A DNA stretch of 64,000 bases, taken from positions 3,410,001-3,474,000 of the forward strand of contig NZ_BAAAWU010000001.1 in the NCBI RefSeq assembly GCF_039535235.1. The letters run 5' to 3'. Position 1 is the first letter of the stretch; the number at the start of each line of letters is the position of its first letter. Position numbers and translations under genes: made by a program. This document shows, one piece after another, positions 43,115-51,499 of the stretch. The notes below the pieces were generated by a model. The model was not told where the DNA came from, did not search any database, and saw nothing but the letters and a program-made list of their open reading frames with translations. The stretch comes from Streptomyces roseoviridis. Its GTDB lineage: Bacteria > Actinomycetota > Actinomycetes > Streptomycetales > Streptomycetaceae.

Positions 43115-44480
43115 GGTGCGAGCGTACGCGACGGCGGTGGTCGTGCAGCCGGTGGTCGTGCAGCCGGTGGTCGTGCACCGCGGCGGTGTACACGTCCGCC
43201 GTCCCCGACGCCGCCGTGTCCCAGCCGAAGGACGCCGCGTGCCGGGCGGCGGCCGCGCCCATCCGGTCGGAGAGCCGGGGGTCGTCGACGAAGCGGCCGA
43301 GCGCGCGGGCGTAGTCGGCCGGGTCGTGGCCCTGGACCAGGAAGCCGGTGACGTCGTCGCGCACGGCCACGGGCAGCCCGCCGACCGCGGCCGCGACGAC
43401 CGGGGTGCCGGCCGCCTGGGCCTCGATGGCGACCAGGCCGAAGGACTCGCTGTACGAGGGCACGACGAGGACGCTGGCCGCCCGGAACCAGTCCGCGAGC
43501 CGGTCCTGTCCGACCGGCGGGTGGAAGCGGACGACGTCGGAGATGCCGAGCCTGGCCGCGAGCTTCTGAAGACCCTCGGGCTTGGCGAGGCCGCTGCCGC
43601 TCGGGCCGCCGACCACCGGCACGACCATGCGCGAGCGCAACGACGGGTCGCGCTCCAGGAGCAGGGCCGCGGCCCGCAGCAGGATGTCCGGGGCCTTCAG
43701 CGGCTGGATGCGGCCGGCGAAGGCGGGCACGAAGGCGTCCTGCGGCAGGCCGAGGCGGGCCCGGGCGGCGGCGCGGCCGTCGGCGGGGCGGAAGTGGTCC
43801 AGGTTCACGCCCGGGTGGACGACGGCGATCTTGGCGGGGTCGGCCTCGTAGAAGCGGGCGAGCTCGTCGGCCTCCTCGGCGGTGTTGGCGATCAGCCGGT
43901 CGGCCGCCGCGACGATCTGCGTCTCGCCGATCACGCGGGCCGCGGGCTCGGGCGTGTCGCCCTCGGCGAGCGAGGCGTTCTTGACCTTGGCCATGGTGTG
44001 CATGGTGTGGACGAGCGGGACGCCCCAGCGCTCGGCGGCGAGCCAGCCGACGTGGCCGGACAGCCAGTAGTGGGAGTGGACCAGGTCGTAGTGCCCCGAC
44101 CGGTGGCCCGCCCAGGCCCGCATCACGCCGTGCGTGAAGGCGCACAGCTGGGCGGGGAGCTCCTCCTTGGCGAGGCCCTCGTACGGTCCTGCGTCCACGT
44201 GCCGGACGAGCACGCCGGGCGCGAGCTCGACGACCGGGGAGAGGCCGCCGGTGGTGGCCCGGGTGAAGATCTCCACCTCGATGTTGATCGCGGCGAGCCG
44301 CTTGGCCAGCTCCACGATGTAGACGTTCATGCCGCCGGCGTCGCCGGTTCCCGGCTGGTGCAGGGGCGAGGTGTGGACGCTGAGCATGGCGACACGGCGC
44401 GGAGTGCGGGACCGGCCGGGAAGCCGGAGCCGTGGCGTCGCCGCCAGGGTGCCGGCGAACCGGGACACGTACTGGCTCAC
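43107..44480 (-). CDS. mshA: D-inositol-3-phosphate glycosyltransferase (mycothiol)
   Basis: A 457-residue GT4 enzyme for the first step of mycothiol synthesis (UDP-GlcNAc + inositol-3-phosphate). Features are [43 protein letters not shown], the donor-binding region [15 protein letters not shown] and the [27 protein letters not shown] motif. GTG 44480 follows AAGGA. The extreme C-terminus is an unusual HDHRL repeat (three units) made by a 15-bp DNA repeat. Confidence 0.95.
   Translation of the reverse strand: MSQYVSRFAGTLAATPRLRLPGRSRTPRRVAMLSVHTSPLHQPGTGDAGGMNVYIVELAKRLAAINIEVEIFTRATTGGLSPVVELAPGVLVRHVDAGPYEGLAKEELPAQLCAFTHGVMRAWAGHRSGHYDLVHSHYWLSGHVGWLAAERWGVPLVHTMHTMAKVKNASLAEGDTPEPAARVIGETQIVAAADRLIANTAEEADELARFYEADPAKIAVVHPGVNLDHFRPADGRAAARARLGLPQDAFVPAFAGRIQPLKAPDILLRAAALLLERDPSLRSRMVVPVVGGPSGSGLAKPEGLQKLAARLGISDVVRFHPPVGQDRLADWFRAASVLVVPSYSESFGLVAIEAQAAGTPVVAAAVGGLPVAVRDDVTGFLVQGHDPADYARALGRFVDDPRLSDRMGAAAARHAASFGWDTAASGTADVYTAAVHDHRLHDHRLHDHRRRVRSHHG
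43136..43177. repeat. 15-bp tandem repeat within the mshA 3' end
   Basis: GGTGGTCGTGCAGCC is repeated at 43136, 43151 and 43166 (last partial). In frame it encodes the repeated His-Asp-His-Arg-Leu near the MshA C-terminus. Confidence 0.92.
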
Positions 44481-44684
44481 GTCGGCGGTCCTTCCGCTGT
44501 CGGGCGCTGTCGGGCATGGCGGAGAGGGGGGCGTACGGGCCTCCTCCAGGCGCCACAACACCGGAATGGCCCCTTTCATTTCCGTCGGCGGGGGCGTTTT
44601 GCCAAGTCATTACCGACGAATCCGGCGGGTCGCCCGCCCCTCGGCGGGCCCGGGGCCCCCGCCGGCGCCCCTTACGCTCGTTCC

Positions 44685-45482
44685 ATGGCCCCCCGCACCA
44701 CCCCCCGTCCCGTGGGCACCGTCACCCGTGGGACGACCAACCCGAACCGACTGCGCCGCCAGGACCGCTGGATCGCCGCCGTGCACGGCCCGGCCCTGCG
44801 CCGGTCCGCGGGGCCGCCGGTGGCCGTCGACCTCGGCTACGGCGCCGCGCCCTGGACCGCGGTGGAGCTCCTGGCCCGGCTCCGCACCGCCGACCCCCGC
44901 ACCCTCCTCTACGGCATCGAGATCGAGCCGGCCCGGGTCGCCGCCGCGCGGCCGTACGAGCGCGAGGGGCTGGCCTTCCGGCACGGCGGCTTCGAGGTTC
45001 CGGTGCCCGGCGAGGTCTCCCTGATCCGGGCGGCGAACGTGCTGCGCCAGTACGACGAGGATCAGGTCGCCGCCGTCTGGGAGCGGCTGTGCGGGCGGCT
45101 GGCGCCCGGCGGTCTCCTGGTCGAGGGGACGTGTGACGAGATCGGGCGGCGGCACGTGTGGGTGGCGCTGGACCGGACCGGGCCGCGGACGGTGACCTTC
45201 GCGACCCGGCTCGGCTCGCTCGACCGGCCCTCCGACCTCGCCGAGCGGCTGCCGAAGGCCCTGATCCACCGGAACGTGCCGGGCGAGCCCGTGCACGCCT
45301 TCCTGCGGGACTTCGACCGGGCGTGGGCGGCCGCGGCCCCGTTCGCCTCGCTGGGCGCCCGGCAGCGCTGGATCCGCACCGCGCGCGACCTCGCGGCGGA
45401 CTGGCCGCTGACGGACGGACCGCGGCGCTGGCGGCAGGGCGAGCTGACGGTCCGGTGGGAGGCACTGGCCCCCCGCGCCTGA
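44685..45482 (+). CDS. class I SAM-dependent methyltransferase-like protein
   Basis: A 265-residue Rossmann protein with SAM motif I VAVDLGYGAAPWTAVELL, motif II LYGIEIEPARVAAA and motif IV region SLIRAANVLRQYDE. The substrate is unknown. ATG 44685 lies seven bases after TACGCT, a good -10, so transcription is probably leaderless. It is divergent from mshA. Confidence 0.84.
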   Translation: MAPRTTPRPVGTVTRGTTNPNRLRRQDRWIAAVHGPALRRSAGPPVAVDLGYGAAPWTAVELLARLRTADPRTLLYGIEIEPARVAAARPYEREGLAFRHGGFEVPVPGEVSLIRAANVLRQYDEDQVAAVWERLCGRLAPGGLLVEGTCDEIGRRHVWVALDRTGPRTVTFATRLGSLDRPSDLAERLPKALIHRNVPGEPVHAFLRDFDRAWAAAAPFASLGARQRWIRTARDLAADWPLTDGPRRWRQGELTVRWEALAPRA

Positions 45483-45622
45483 CCCGTGCGGGTCCTCGCC
45501 CGCGAGTCGCACCGGACCCGCCCGCGAGCCGCCCGGAAGCGGAATCGCCGAACTTCCCCCGAATTTCCTCCGGATGGGGAACGCGAGGGGCGCAACGCTC
45601 GTCCCCGTGGGGGGATGTGACC

Positions 45623-45651
45623 CGACAGGACCCGCTTTCCCCTGTCGTTTT
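45623..45651 (+). terminator. intrinsic terminator or attenuator before the NlpC/P60 gene
   Basis: CGACAGG/CCTGTCG stem with an 11-base loop followed by TTTT, rare in this GC-rich DNA. It lies 141 bp after the methyltransferase stop and 83 bp before the next start. A further hairpin (GGGGA..CGAG / CTCG..TCCCC, about 45576-45606) precedes it. Confidence 0.6.
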
Positions 45652-45733
45652 CCCGCCGCACATGGCACTATCACCAAGGTCACGACCAAGTTACTGACGG
45701 TAAATCAGATATGGGTCACTTGAGGGGGAGCCT

Positions 45734-46792
45734 GTGAACCGACGCCGCCGTGCCATCGCCGCCGCGATCACCGTGGTGTGCGCCCTGACGGTGCTCGTCT
45801 CCCCGGCCCTCACGCTCCCGGCCGCCGCGGCCCCCCTCCCCCCGCCGCCCCAGCAGCCGAAGAAGACCCTCGAAGAGGTCCGCAAGGAGATCGACGGCCT
45901 CTACCGCCAGGCCGCGGCCGCCACCGACGCGTACAACCTCGCCGAGGAGAAGGCCGAGGAGCAGTCCGAGGAGATCGTGAAGCTGGCCCGGATGATCGTG
46001 GCCGGCCGGGAGCGGATCGAGGACCTCAAGTCGCGCGCGGGCGCCGCCGCCCGCGCCCAGTACCGCAACGGCGGACTGCCCGACGGCGCCCAGTTCGTCC
46101 TCACCGACGACCCCCAGCTCTTCCTCGACAACGCGGGCCGCCTCAAGGAGGGCCACAAGGCCACCAAGGACCTGCTCGGCGAGATGAACCGCACGCAGGC
46201 CGAGTTGACCGCGTACGCGAACGAGGCCAGCCTCAACTGGACGAAGCTGGAGGCCAACCGGGTCAAGCAGGCCCGGGCCAAGAAGGAGATCAACGACAAG
46301 ATCGAGGCGGCGAAGAAGCTGGAGTCCCAGCTCGCCGCCGAGGAGCGGGCACGGCTGCTGCGCATGGAGGAGCAGGAACGCTCCCGCGCGCAGAACGCCT
46401 GGCTCGGCACCGGCGTCCTCAAGGGCGGGAGCGCGAACGCGACCGCGGCGGGCAGGCGGGCCGTGGAGTTCGCGACGGCGCAGATCGGCAAGCCGTACGT
46501 GTGGGGGGCCGAGGGCCCGGGCTCGTACGACTGCTCGGGGCTCACCCAGACCGCGTGGGGCAACGCCGGCCGTGACATCCCGCGCACCTCGCAGGAGCAG
46601 TGGCGGCTGCTGCCGCGCGTGGACGTCAGGGACATGCGGCCCGGCGACCTGATCGTCTACTACAAGGACGCGAGCCACATCGGGATGTACGTGGGCGACG
46701 GGATGATGGTGCACGCGCCGCGCCCCGGACGGAACGTCACGCTCGCGGGCGCGGGCTCCATGGAGATCCTGGGCGTCGTCCGGCCGGACTGA
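45734..46792 (+). CDS. secreted NlpC/P60 cell-wall hydrolase
   Basis: A 352-residue exported protein: signal peptide to about residue 33, Pro-rich spacer, long coiled coil (44-220), then an NlpC/P60 domain with C267 (YDCSGL), H315 (ASHIGMYVG) and a third polar residue H327 (MMVHAPR). It should cleave D-Glu-DAP or similar bonds in peptidoglycan stems. It resembles RipA-type actinobacterial hydrolases in layout. The GTG start follows GAGGGGGAG. Confidence 0.93.
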   Translation: MNRRRRAIAAAITVVCALTVLVSPALTLPAAAAPLPPPPQQPKKTLEEVRKEIDGLYRQAAAATDAYNLAEEKAEEQSEEIVKLARMIVAGRERIEDLKSRAGAAARAQYRNGGLPDGAQFVLTDDPQLFLDNAGRLKEGHKATKDLLGEMNRTQAELTAYANEASLNWTKLEANRVKQARAKKEINDKIEAAKKLESQLAAEERARLLRMEEQERSRAQNAWLGTGVLKGGSANATAAGRRAVEFATAQIGKPYVWGAEGPGSYDCSGLTQTAWGNAGRDIPRTSQEQWRLLPRVDVRDMRPGDLIVYYKDASHIGMYVGDGMMVHAPRPGRNVTLAGAGSMEILGVVRPD

Positions 46793-46910
46793 GCGGGGAC
46801 CGGCCGCCCGGAGTGACGTTCCTCATCCTCTCGGAGCCCTCCCGGCGCCCGGCAATTGCCGCCCCGAGGCCGTTCTGAGGCCGTCCGGGCGGCGGCTACC
46901 TCCCCATCCG

Positions 46911-46979
46911 TGGCATATGCCATACCGCCATGGCGGTTCACAGGGTGATCGCCATTCCAAAGCGGTGGGCGGTACCGCT
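46911..46979. promoter_or_regulatory. cluster of three palindromes upstream of the PP2C gene
   Basis: TGGCATATGCCA (46911-46922) is a perfect 12-bp palindrome. ACCGCCATGGCGGT (46924-46937) is a perfect 14-bp palindrome directly adjacent. AGCGGT..ACCGCT (46961-46979) is a spaced inverted repeat. All lie 50-115 bp before ATG 47026. Confidence 0.6.
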
Positions 46980-47025
46980 ATGGTCGGTCCCCGGCCCTCG
47001 GGGGGAGGGAAGGAAGACCACACCG

Positions 47026-48288
47026 ATGTCCGTACCCGTACCGCGACAGAGAATCGATTCTGCCGCGCCGTCCGGCACGACCGGCACACCCGGCACGACC
47101 GGCGCCGCGACCGATCTCACTCTGCTCGTGGTCGAGGACGACCCGGCCGGCGCGCTCGCCGTACCCGAGCTGCTCGACGCGGCCGGTACGCGGGTCCGGA
47201 TCCGTACCGCCCGCAACCTCACCGAGGCGGAGCGGCTCCTCACCGACGACGTGCACTGCGTGCTCGTCGACCTCGCGCTGCCCGCACCCCGCACCGCCGA
47301 GGACGACCCGCTCGCCCCGCTCCGGCACATCCTGCGGCTCGCGCCCCGGCACGCCGTCCTCGCCCTCGCCGCGTCCGCCGACGCCGAACTCGCGGCCGAG
47401 GCGGTACGGGTCGGAGCCCAGGACCATCTCTTCCGCGAGGAGCTCGACGGGCGGCTGCTGAGCCGGGCCATCCGGTACGCGGTCGAGCGCAAGCGCGCCG
47501 ACGCCGTGCAGGTCAAGCTCACCGAGTCCCGGCTGCGCGCCCAGGAGAACGCCCGCCTGGAGCGCGGCCTGCTCCCGACGCCGCTCCTGGACGGCTCGGA
47601 CCTGCGGTTCGCCGCCCGCTACCGGCCCGGCAGGTCCCGCGCCCTGCTCGGCGGCGACTTCTACGACACCGTCCGCACGCCCGACGGCACGGTCCACGCC
47701 ATGATCGGCGACGTCTGCGGGCACGGCCCCGACGAGGCAGCGCTCGGCGTGGAGCTGCGGATCGCGTGGCGCGCGCTCACCTTCGCGGGGCTGTGCGGGG
47801 ACGAGCTGCTCTCCACCCTCCAGCGGGTCCTGGAGCACGAACGCGAGAGCGACGAGATCTTCGCGACCGTCTGCACGGTCGACATCGCGCCCGACGGCCG
47901 CCGGGCCGGGCTGTGCCTGGCCGGCCACCCCTCCCCGCTGATCGCCCGGCACGGCCGGGCCGCGCAGCTCCTGCCGTACGAGGACGGCGGACCTGCCCTC
48001 GGGCTGCTGCCGCGCGCCCGCTGGCCGCGCCGGCAGGTCGAGCTGGGCCCGGCCTGGAGCCTGCTGATGTACACCGACGGCCTGATCGAGGGCCGCTCGG
48101 CGGGGCCGGGCTCGCCACGGCTCGGCCAGGACGGGATGGTCGAGATGATCAACCGGCAGCTGGCGCAGGGGCTGCGGGGCGAGGAGCTGCTGGACGCGGC
48201 CGTGACGGAGGTGCGGTCGCTGAACGGCGGGGAGCTGACGGACGACGTGGCCGTCCTCGCCCTGGAACGGGACAGGGCCCGGGGTTAG
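47026..48288 (+). CDS. receiver-domain PP2C (SpoIIE/RsbU-type) phosphatase
   Basis: A 420-residue protein: receiver domain 30-150 (acidic V-E-D38-D39, acceptor D82 in VLVDLALP; the usual Lys is Arg137 in HLFREELDG), a short coiled coil, then a PP2C-type domain 200-415 with the metal ligands intact (GGDFYD, IGDVCGHG, YTDGLIEGR, ELTDDVAVLAL). It should dephosphorylate an anti-sigma-factor antagonist, the RsbU/BldG type of pathway. ATG 47026 has GGAGGGAAGGA. No anti-sigma genes adjoin. Confidence 0.92.
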   Translation: MSVPVPRQRIDSAAPSGTTGTPGTTGAATDLTLLVVEDDPAGALAVPELLDAAGTRVRIRTARNLTEAERLLTDDVHCVLVDLALPAPRTAEDDPLAPLRHILRLAPRHAVLALAASADAELAAEAVRVGAQDHLFREELDGRLLSRAIRYAVERKRADAVQVKLTESRLRAQENARLERGLLPTPLLDGSDLRFAARYRPGRSRALLGGDFYDTVRTPDGTVHAMIGDVCGHGPDEAALGVELRIAWRALTFAGLCGDELLSTLQRVLEHERESDEIFATVCTVDIAPDGRRAGLCLAGHPSPLIARHGRAAQLLPYEDGGPALGLLPRARWPRRQVELGPAWSLLMYTDGLIEGRSAGPGSPRLGQDGMVEMINRQLAQGLRGEELLDAAVTEVRSLNGGELTDDVAVLALERDRARG

Positions 48289-48299
48289 CCCCCGGGCCC
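48275..48299 (+). terminator. terminator spanning the PP2C stop codon
   Basis: GGGCCCGGGG/CCCCGGGCCC perfect 10-bp stem. The TAG stop falls in the five-base loop. Confidence 0.75.
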
Positions 48300-48361
48300 C
48301 GCTTGCTCGCTCGCCGCGCGCGGCGCCCGCGCGTGCTCGTCGCCCGCTCGGTCCTGCGCCG

Positions 48362-48703
48362 TCACCGGCCGCCGTTGTACGGGCCGTACGGGCCGTCGCT
48401 GCTGGAACCGCCGCCGCGCCGGCCGCTGCCGCCCGTGACCTCCCGCAGCGCGGGCCGCACGTCGACCATGAAGACGATGGCCGCGATGAGTCCGGCGATC
48501 TGCAGGAACAGCATCGGCAGCAGCAGGTTGAGCAGGAGGTTGACGCCGAGCAGGATCAGCCAGAACTTCTTCGTCTGCTTGTCGGCGGCGCGGTAGGCGT
48601 CCTCGCGCGCCGTGGCGGCGAAGGCGAACGCGGCGATGGCGAAGCCGGTGAAGACCAGGAAGGTCACCAGGGACAGGATCGAGTCGAAGCCGTTCGCCAA
48701 CAT
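48362..48703 (-). CDS. DUF2516-family membrane protein
   Basis: A 113-residue protein with two or three helices (SILSLVTFLVFTGFAIAAFAFAATA; FWLILLGVNLLLNLLLPMLFLQIAGLIAAIVFMVDVRPAL) and a Gly/Ser/Tyr-rich tail. It forms an operon with the HBHA-like and XRE genes, the same order as Rv0474-Rv0475-Rv0476 of mycobacteria (recalled synteny). ATG 48703 has AGGCGG at good spacing; GTG 48712 is less likely. Confidence 0.88.
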   Translation of the reverse strand: MLANGFDSILSLVTFLVFTGFAIAAFAFAATAREDAYRAADKQTKKFWLILLGVNLLLNLLLPMLFLQIAGLIAAIVFMVDVRPALREVTGGSGRRGGGSSSDGPYGPYNGGR

Positions 48704-48795
48704 GCTGAGCACCGCCTAGGTGAGTGGGTGTTGCGCCTCGCGGCCAAGGTACCCGTTACAACGCTCCGGACACCGGGATTGGTGCCCGGACCCGC

Positions 48796-49350
48796 CTACT
48801 TCTCGACGCCGTCGGCGACGGCCGTCTTCTTGGCCGGAGTCTTGCGGGTGGTGGTCCTGCGCGCCTTGGGGGCCTCGTCCGCCTCGGTCCCGCCCTCGGC
48901 CTGTGCCGTCGTCCCGGTCGTGCTCTCGGTCGTGGCCTTCGGCTCCGGGTCCGGCTCGACGGCGATGGCGATCTCGGTGATCTCCTCGGCGGCCTCGCCG
49001 CGCCAGGCCCGGACGGCCTCCTCGCCGTGCGCGGCGAGCTCCTCGTACTTCTCGCGCGCCTTGACCGCGTACTCGGCGGCGACGCCGACCCCGCGCAGGG
49101 CCAGGTCCTGGGCCTGCTCGCCCAGCTTCTTCAGATCGGTGTCGAGGCCGCCCACCAGCTCGGCGAACTTCGCCTGCGCCTTCTCCTGCACCGCCTTCGG
49201 GTCCGTCTTCTTGACGGCCTCGATGCGCGCGGGCGCCTCGGCGGCGATCTGCTCGATCAGGCCGGGCACCTTCTTGGCCTGCTGCACGGCGAGGTCGGCG
49301 GTGCCGGCCGCGAAGTAGAGGGGGGTACGCAGTTCGTCGATGATGGCCAT
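48796..49350 (-). CDS. HBHA-like coiled-coil protein
   Basis: A 184-residue protein resembling mycobacterial heparin-binding haemagglutinin: N-terminal helix (LRTPLYFAAGTADLAVQQAKKVPGLI), a long amphipathic coiled coil to about residue 125, and a C-terminal Lys/Ala/Thr-rich tail (RRTTTRKTPAKKTAV). There is no signal peptide, as in HBHA. In a saprophyte a lipid-body or envelope role is more likely than host adhesion. ATG 49350 lies 13 bp after the XRE stop. Confidence 0.88.
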   Translation of the reverse strand: MAIIDELRTPLYFAAGTADLAVQQAKKVPGLIEQIAAEAPARIEAVKKTDPKAVQEKAQAKFAELVGGLDTDLKKLGEQAQDLALRGVGVAAEYAVKAREKYEELAAHGEEAVRAWRGEAAEEITEIAIAVEPDPEPKATTESTTGTTAQAEGGTEADEAPKARRTTTRKTPAKKTAVADGVEK

Positions 49351-49363
49351 GGTCGTGGTCCTC

Positions 49364-49759
49364 CTAAGTGGCGGTGGGATGCGCCTGCTCGGCGGCGGTG
49401 CCGGCGGCGTTCTCGGCGGCGTTCTCCTTGCGGAAGGAGTCGTAGATCTGGAGCAGCACCTGCTTCTGCCGCTCGTTGATCGAGGGATCGGCCAGGATGA
49501 CGGCGCGCGTCTCCAGCTCCTCCCGCTCCTTCTCGTCGAGGATTCCGGCGCGCACGTACAGCGTCTCGGCGGAGATCCGCAGGGCCTTGGCGACCTGCTG
49601 CAACACCTCGGCGCTGGGCTTGCGCAGCCCCCGCTCGATCTGACTCAGATACGGATTCGACACCCCCGCGGCCTCGGCGAGCTGCCGCAGGGACAACTGC
49701 GCGGTGCGCCGCTGCTCGCGGAGGTAGTCGCCGAGATTGCCGACGTTGAGTGAAGCCAT
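49364..49759 (-). CDS. XRE-family transcriptional regulator
   Basis: A 131-residue regulator: HTH domain NLGDYLREQRRTAQLSLRQLAEAAGVSNPYLSQIERGLRKPSAEVLQQVAKALR, then a helical region (ERQKQVLLQIYDSFRKE). It is the first gene of an operon with the HBHA-like and DUF2516 genes. An A/T-rich perfect palindrome lies 25-54 bp upstream of the start and is the obvious candidate operator. Confidence 0.93.
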   Translation of the reverse strand: MASLNVGNLGDYLREQRRTAQLSLRQLAEAAGVSNPYLSQIERGLRKPSAEVLQQVAKALRISAETLYVRAGILDEKEREELETRAVILADPSINERQKQVLLQIYDSFRKENAAENAAGTAAEQAHPTAT

Positions 49760-49783
49760 GCCTCGACCATGCCAGCCGGTGCT

Positions 49784-49813
49784 AACTATTGCAAGCAGGC
49801 GCTTGCAATAGTT
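49784..49813 (-). promoter_or_regulatory. perfect 13+4+13 palindrome, likely operator of the XRE operon
   Basis: Arm AACTATTGCAAGC, spacer AGGC, then the exact complement. It is strikingly A/T-rich here. It begins three bases after the acetyltransferase stop (49817) and ends 25 bp before the XRE start, so it could also fold as a hairpin terminating the upstream gene. Confidence 0.75.
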
Positions 49814-49816
49814 CTG

Positions 49817-50365
49817 TTACGTGTCCGTGTCGCCGGCGAGCAGCCCGTACACGTACATGTCCCGCCGCTCGCCGCCCACCTCCTGCCAGCCGCGCAGCAG
49901 ACCCTCGCGGCGGAAGCCGGCGCTCTCGGCGGTGCGGAGGGAGGCGGTGTTCCAGGGTTCGACGTGGAGTTCGAGGCGGGGTACGCGCAGCTCGTCCAGG
50001 GCCCAGGCGGTGACGGCGGTGAGGGCGCGGGAGGCGGCGCCGTGGCCGCGGGCCGAGGCGGCCAGCCAGTAGCCGAGGGAGGCGCGGCCCTGCGGGAGGT
50101 CACGGACCCAGAGGCCGACGGTGCCGAGCGGGCGGCCGGCACCGGAGACGATGACGAAGGGGTAGCCCGCGCCGGTGGCCGCCCGGGACCACTGGCGCTC
50201 CACGAAGGCGACGCCCTCTGCCTCGGAGTAGGGCGAGGGCACCGTCGTGATCAGGGGGATGTACGGATCCCGCGCCGCCTCGGCGACGAGGGGCAGGTCC
50301 GTCAGGCGCCAGGGGCGAAGGGTGAGGTCGCCGGGCGCCGCGAGTTCGGGTACGTCAAGCCGCAT
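49817..50365 (-). CDS. GNAT-family N-acetyltransferase (RimJ/RimL-like)
   Basis: A 182-residue RimJ-type GNAT: LTLRPWRLTDLPLVAEAARDPYIPLI, ASLGYWLAASARGHGAASRALTAVTAWAL (acetyl-CoA site) and LELHVEPWNTASLRTAESAGFRREGLLRGW. It probably acetylates an N-terminal amine or small molecule. Its start overlaps the end of the upstream saccharopine-dehydrogenase-like gene by 11 bp, so the two are coupled. Confidence 0.88.
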   Translation of the reverse strand: MRLDVPELAAPGDLTLRPWRLTDLPLVAEAARDPYIPLITTVPSPYSEAEGVAFVERQWSRAATGAGYPFVIVSGAGRPLGTVGLWVRDLPQGRASLGYWLAASARGHGAASRALTAVTAWALDELRVPRLELHVEPWNTASLRTAESAGFRREGLLRGWQEVGGERRDMYVYGLLAGDTDT

Positions 50366-51428
50366 CCGTCCATCCTGCCCCGGTGACGGTCACCTGCACG
50401 TGCGGGGCCAGCGCGCGCAGGAAGTCCGCGGCGTCGAAGAGGGCGCCGGCCGAGTGGACGCCGCCGCCCGGAGTGCGCGTGCGGCCGGAGAGGAGGCGGG
50501 CGAGGGCCTCCACCGCCAGCGGGGCCGTCACCGCGTAGATGTCCCGGCCCCTCGCCACCGCGCGCCGCTCCTCGGCCCCGGAGCGGACCCGCACGTCGAC
50601 GAGGAAGGTCTGGTCGGAACGCCCGCTCGCGTCGGCCGGGGCCGGCGGCGGGGTGTCGGCGGCCGCCAGGTCGCCGGCCGCCTCCGTCGTCATGTACGTG
50701 CGCACCTCGGGGACGGCGAGATGGCTCGGCACGGTCACCACGTCCGCCATCGTGAATTCACCGATCACCGTCCGCGGCCCCATCGGCGCCGGGAACACCC
50801 ACTGGAGCGTCGGCGGCGCGTCGTCCCGGTAACTCAGCCGGCCGCCCGTGTGGACCGGCCGCCGGCCGCCGCGCCGCTCGCGCGAGACCGCCCCCGCGGC
50901 GCGCGTCCCGGCCGTCGGGTGCCAGCTGTCCAGGCCGTACGCGACGTGCACCTCGTCGGCCTCGGTCCAGTCGCCCGTCGCGGCGGTGGCGAGCAGGTCG
51001 CCGAGGCCGCCGTAGAACGCCATCGCCGGCACCACCGGCACCCCGGCGGCCCGGGCCCGCTCCCCGAAGAGCGCGAAGGTGTCCGCGTTCGCCTCGATCT
51101 CGGCCGCCACGTCCACGTACGGGATCCCCGCCCGCAGGGCCGCCTCGATCACCGGCCCGGCCGTCGTCGCGGACGGGCCCGCGCAGTTGACGACGGCCGC
51201 CGCGCCCGCCAGCGCCCGGTCGAGCGCCGCCGGGTCGTCGACCGCGGCCGGGCGCACCTCCGCCCCGTCGGCCGTCTCCTCCAGCTTCCGCTCGTCCCGG
51301 CCCGAGAGCACCGGCACGAAGCCCCGCTCCCGCAGCTCCGCCACCACGAAACGGCCCGTGTGCCCGTACGCGCCGTACACCACCACGGTCTTGCCGGTGG
51401 CCTTCCCCGCTGTCCGCTCGCTCGTCAT
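50355..51428 (-). CDS. saccharopine-dehydrogenase-like NAD(P)-binding protein
   Basis: A 357-residue oxidoreductase with Rossmann motif VVVYGAYGHTGRFVVAELRERG and the family segments VVNCAGPSATTAGPVIEAAL, GIPYVDVAAEIEAN and VVPAMAFYGGLGDLLA. It resembles trans-acting enoyl-reductase/saccharopine reductase relatives; the substrate is unknown. ATG 51428 is chosen for the motif position. It is divergent from a GlxA-type regulator that probably controls it. Confidence 0.86.
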   Translation of the reverse strand: MTSERTAGKATGKTVVVYGAYGHTGRFVVAELRERGFVPVLSGRDERKLEETADGAEVRPAAVDDPAALDRALAGAAAVVNCAGPSATTAGPVIEAALRAGIPYVDVAAEIEANADTFALFGERARAAGVPVVPAMAFYGGLGDLLATAATGDWTEADEVHVAYGLDSWHPTAGTRAAGAVSRERRGGRRPVHTGGRLSYRDDAPPTLQWVFPAPMGPRTVIGEFTMADVVTVPSHLAVPEVRTYMTTEAAGDLAAADTPPPAPADASGRSDQTFLVDVRVRSGAEERRAVARGRDIYAVTAPLAVEALARLLSGRTRTPGGGVHSAGALFDAADFLRALAPHVQVTVTGAGWTDAA

Positions 51429-51466
51429 GCGAACAGTCTCGCCACCGGCCCCCGCCCACCGTGAGA

Positions 51467-51499
51467 GTCGGAAACGACGCACCCCGTACAGTTTCCGAC
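51467..51499. promoter_or_regulatory. 9-bp inverted repeat in the divergent regulator promoter
   Basis: GTCGGAAAC (51467-51475) and GTTTCCGAC (51491-51499) are exact inverted repeats spaced by 15 bp. They flank TACAGT (51487-51492), a -10 candidate, and end directly at the regulator ATG (51500). It is a probable operator for the divergent pair. Confidence 0.7.

Noticed and set aside
45483-45733. c-di-AMP (ydaO) riboswitch before the NlpC/P60 gene
   Set aside because: Position is typical, but the conserved core such as the GUCAGCUAACC segment is not present by eye.
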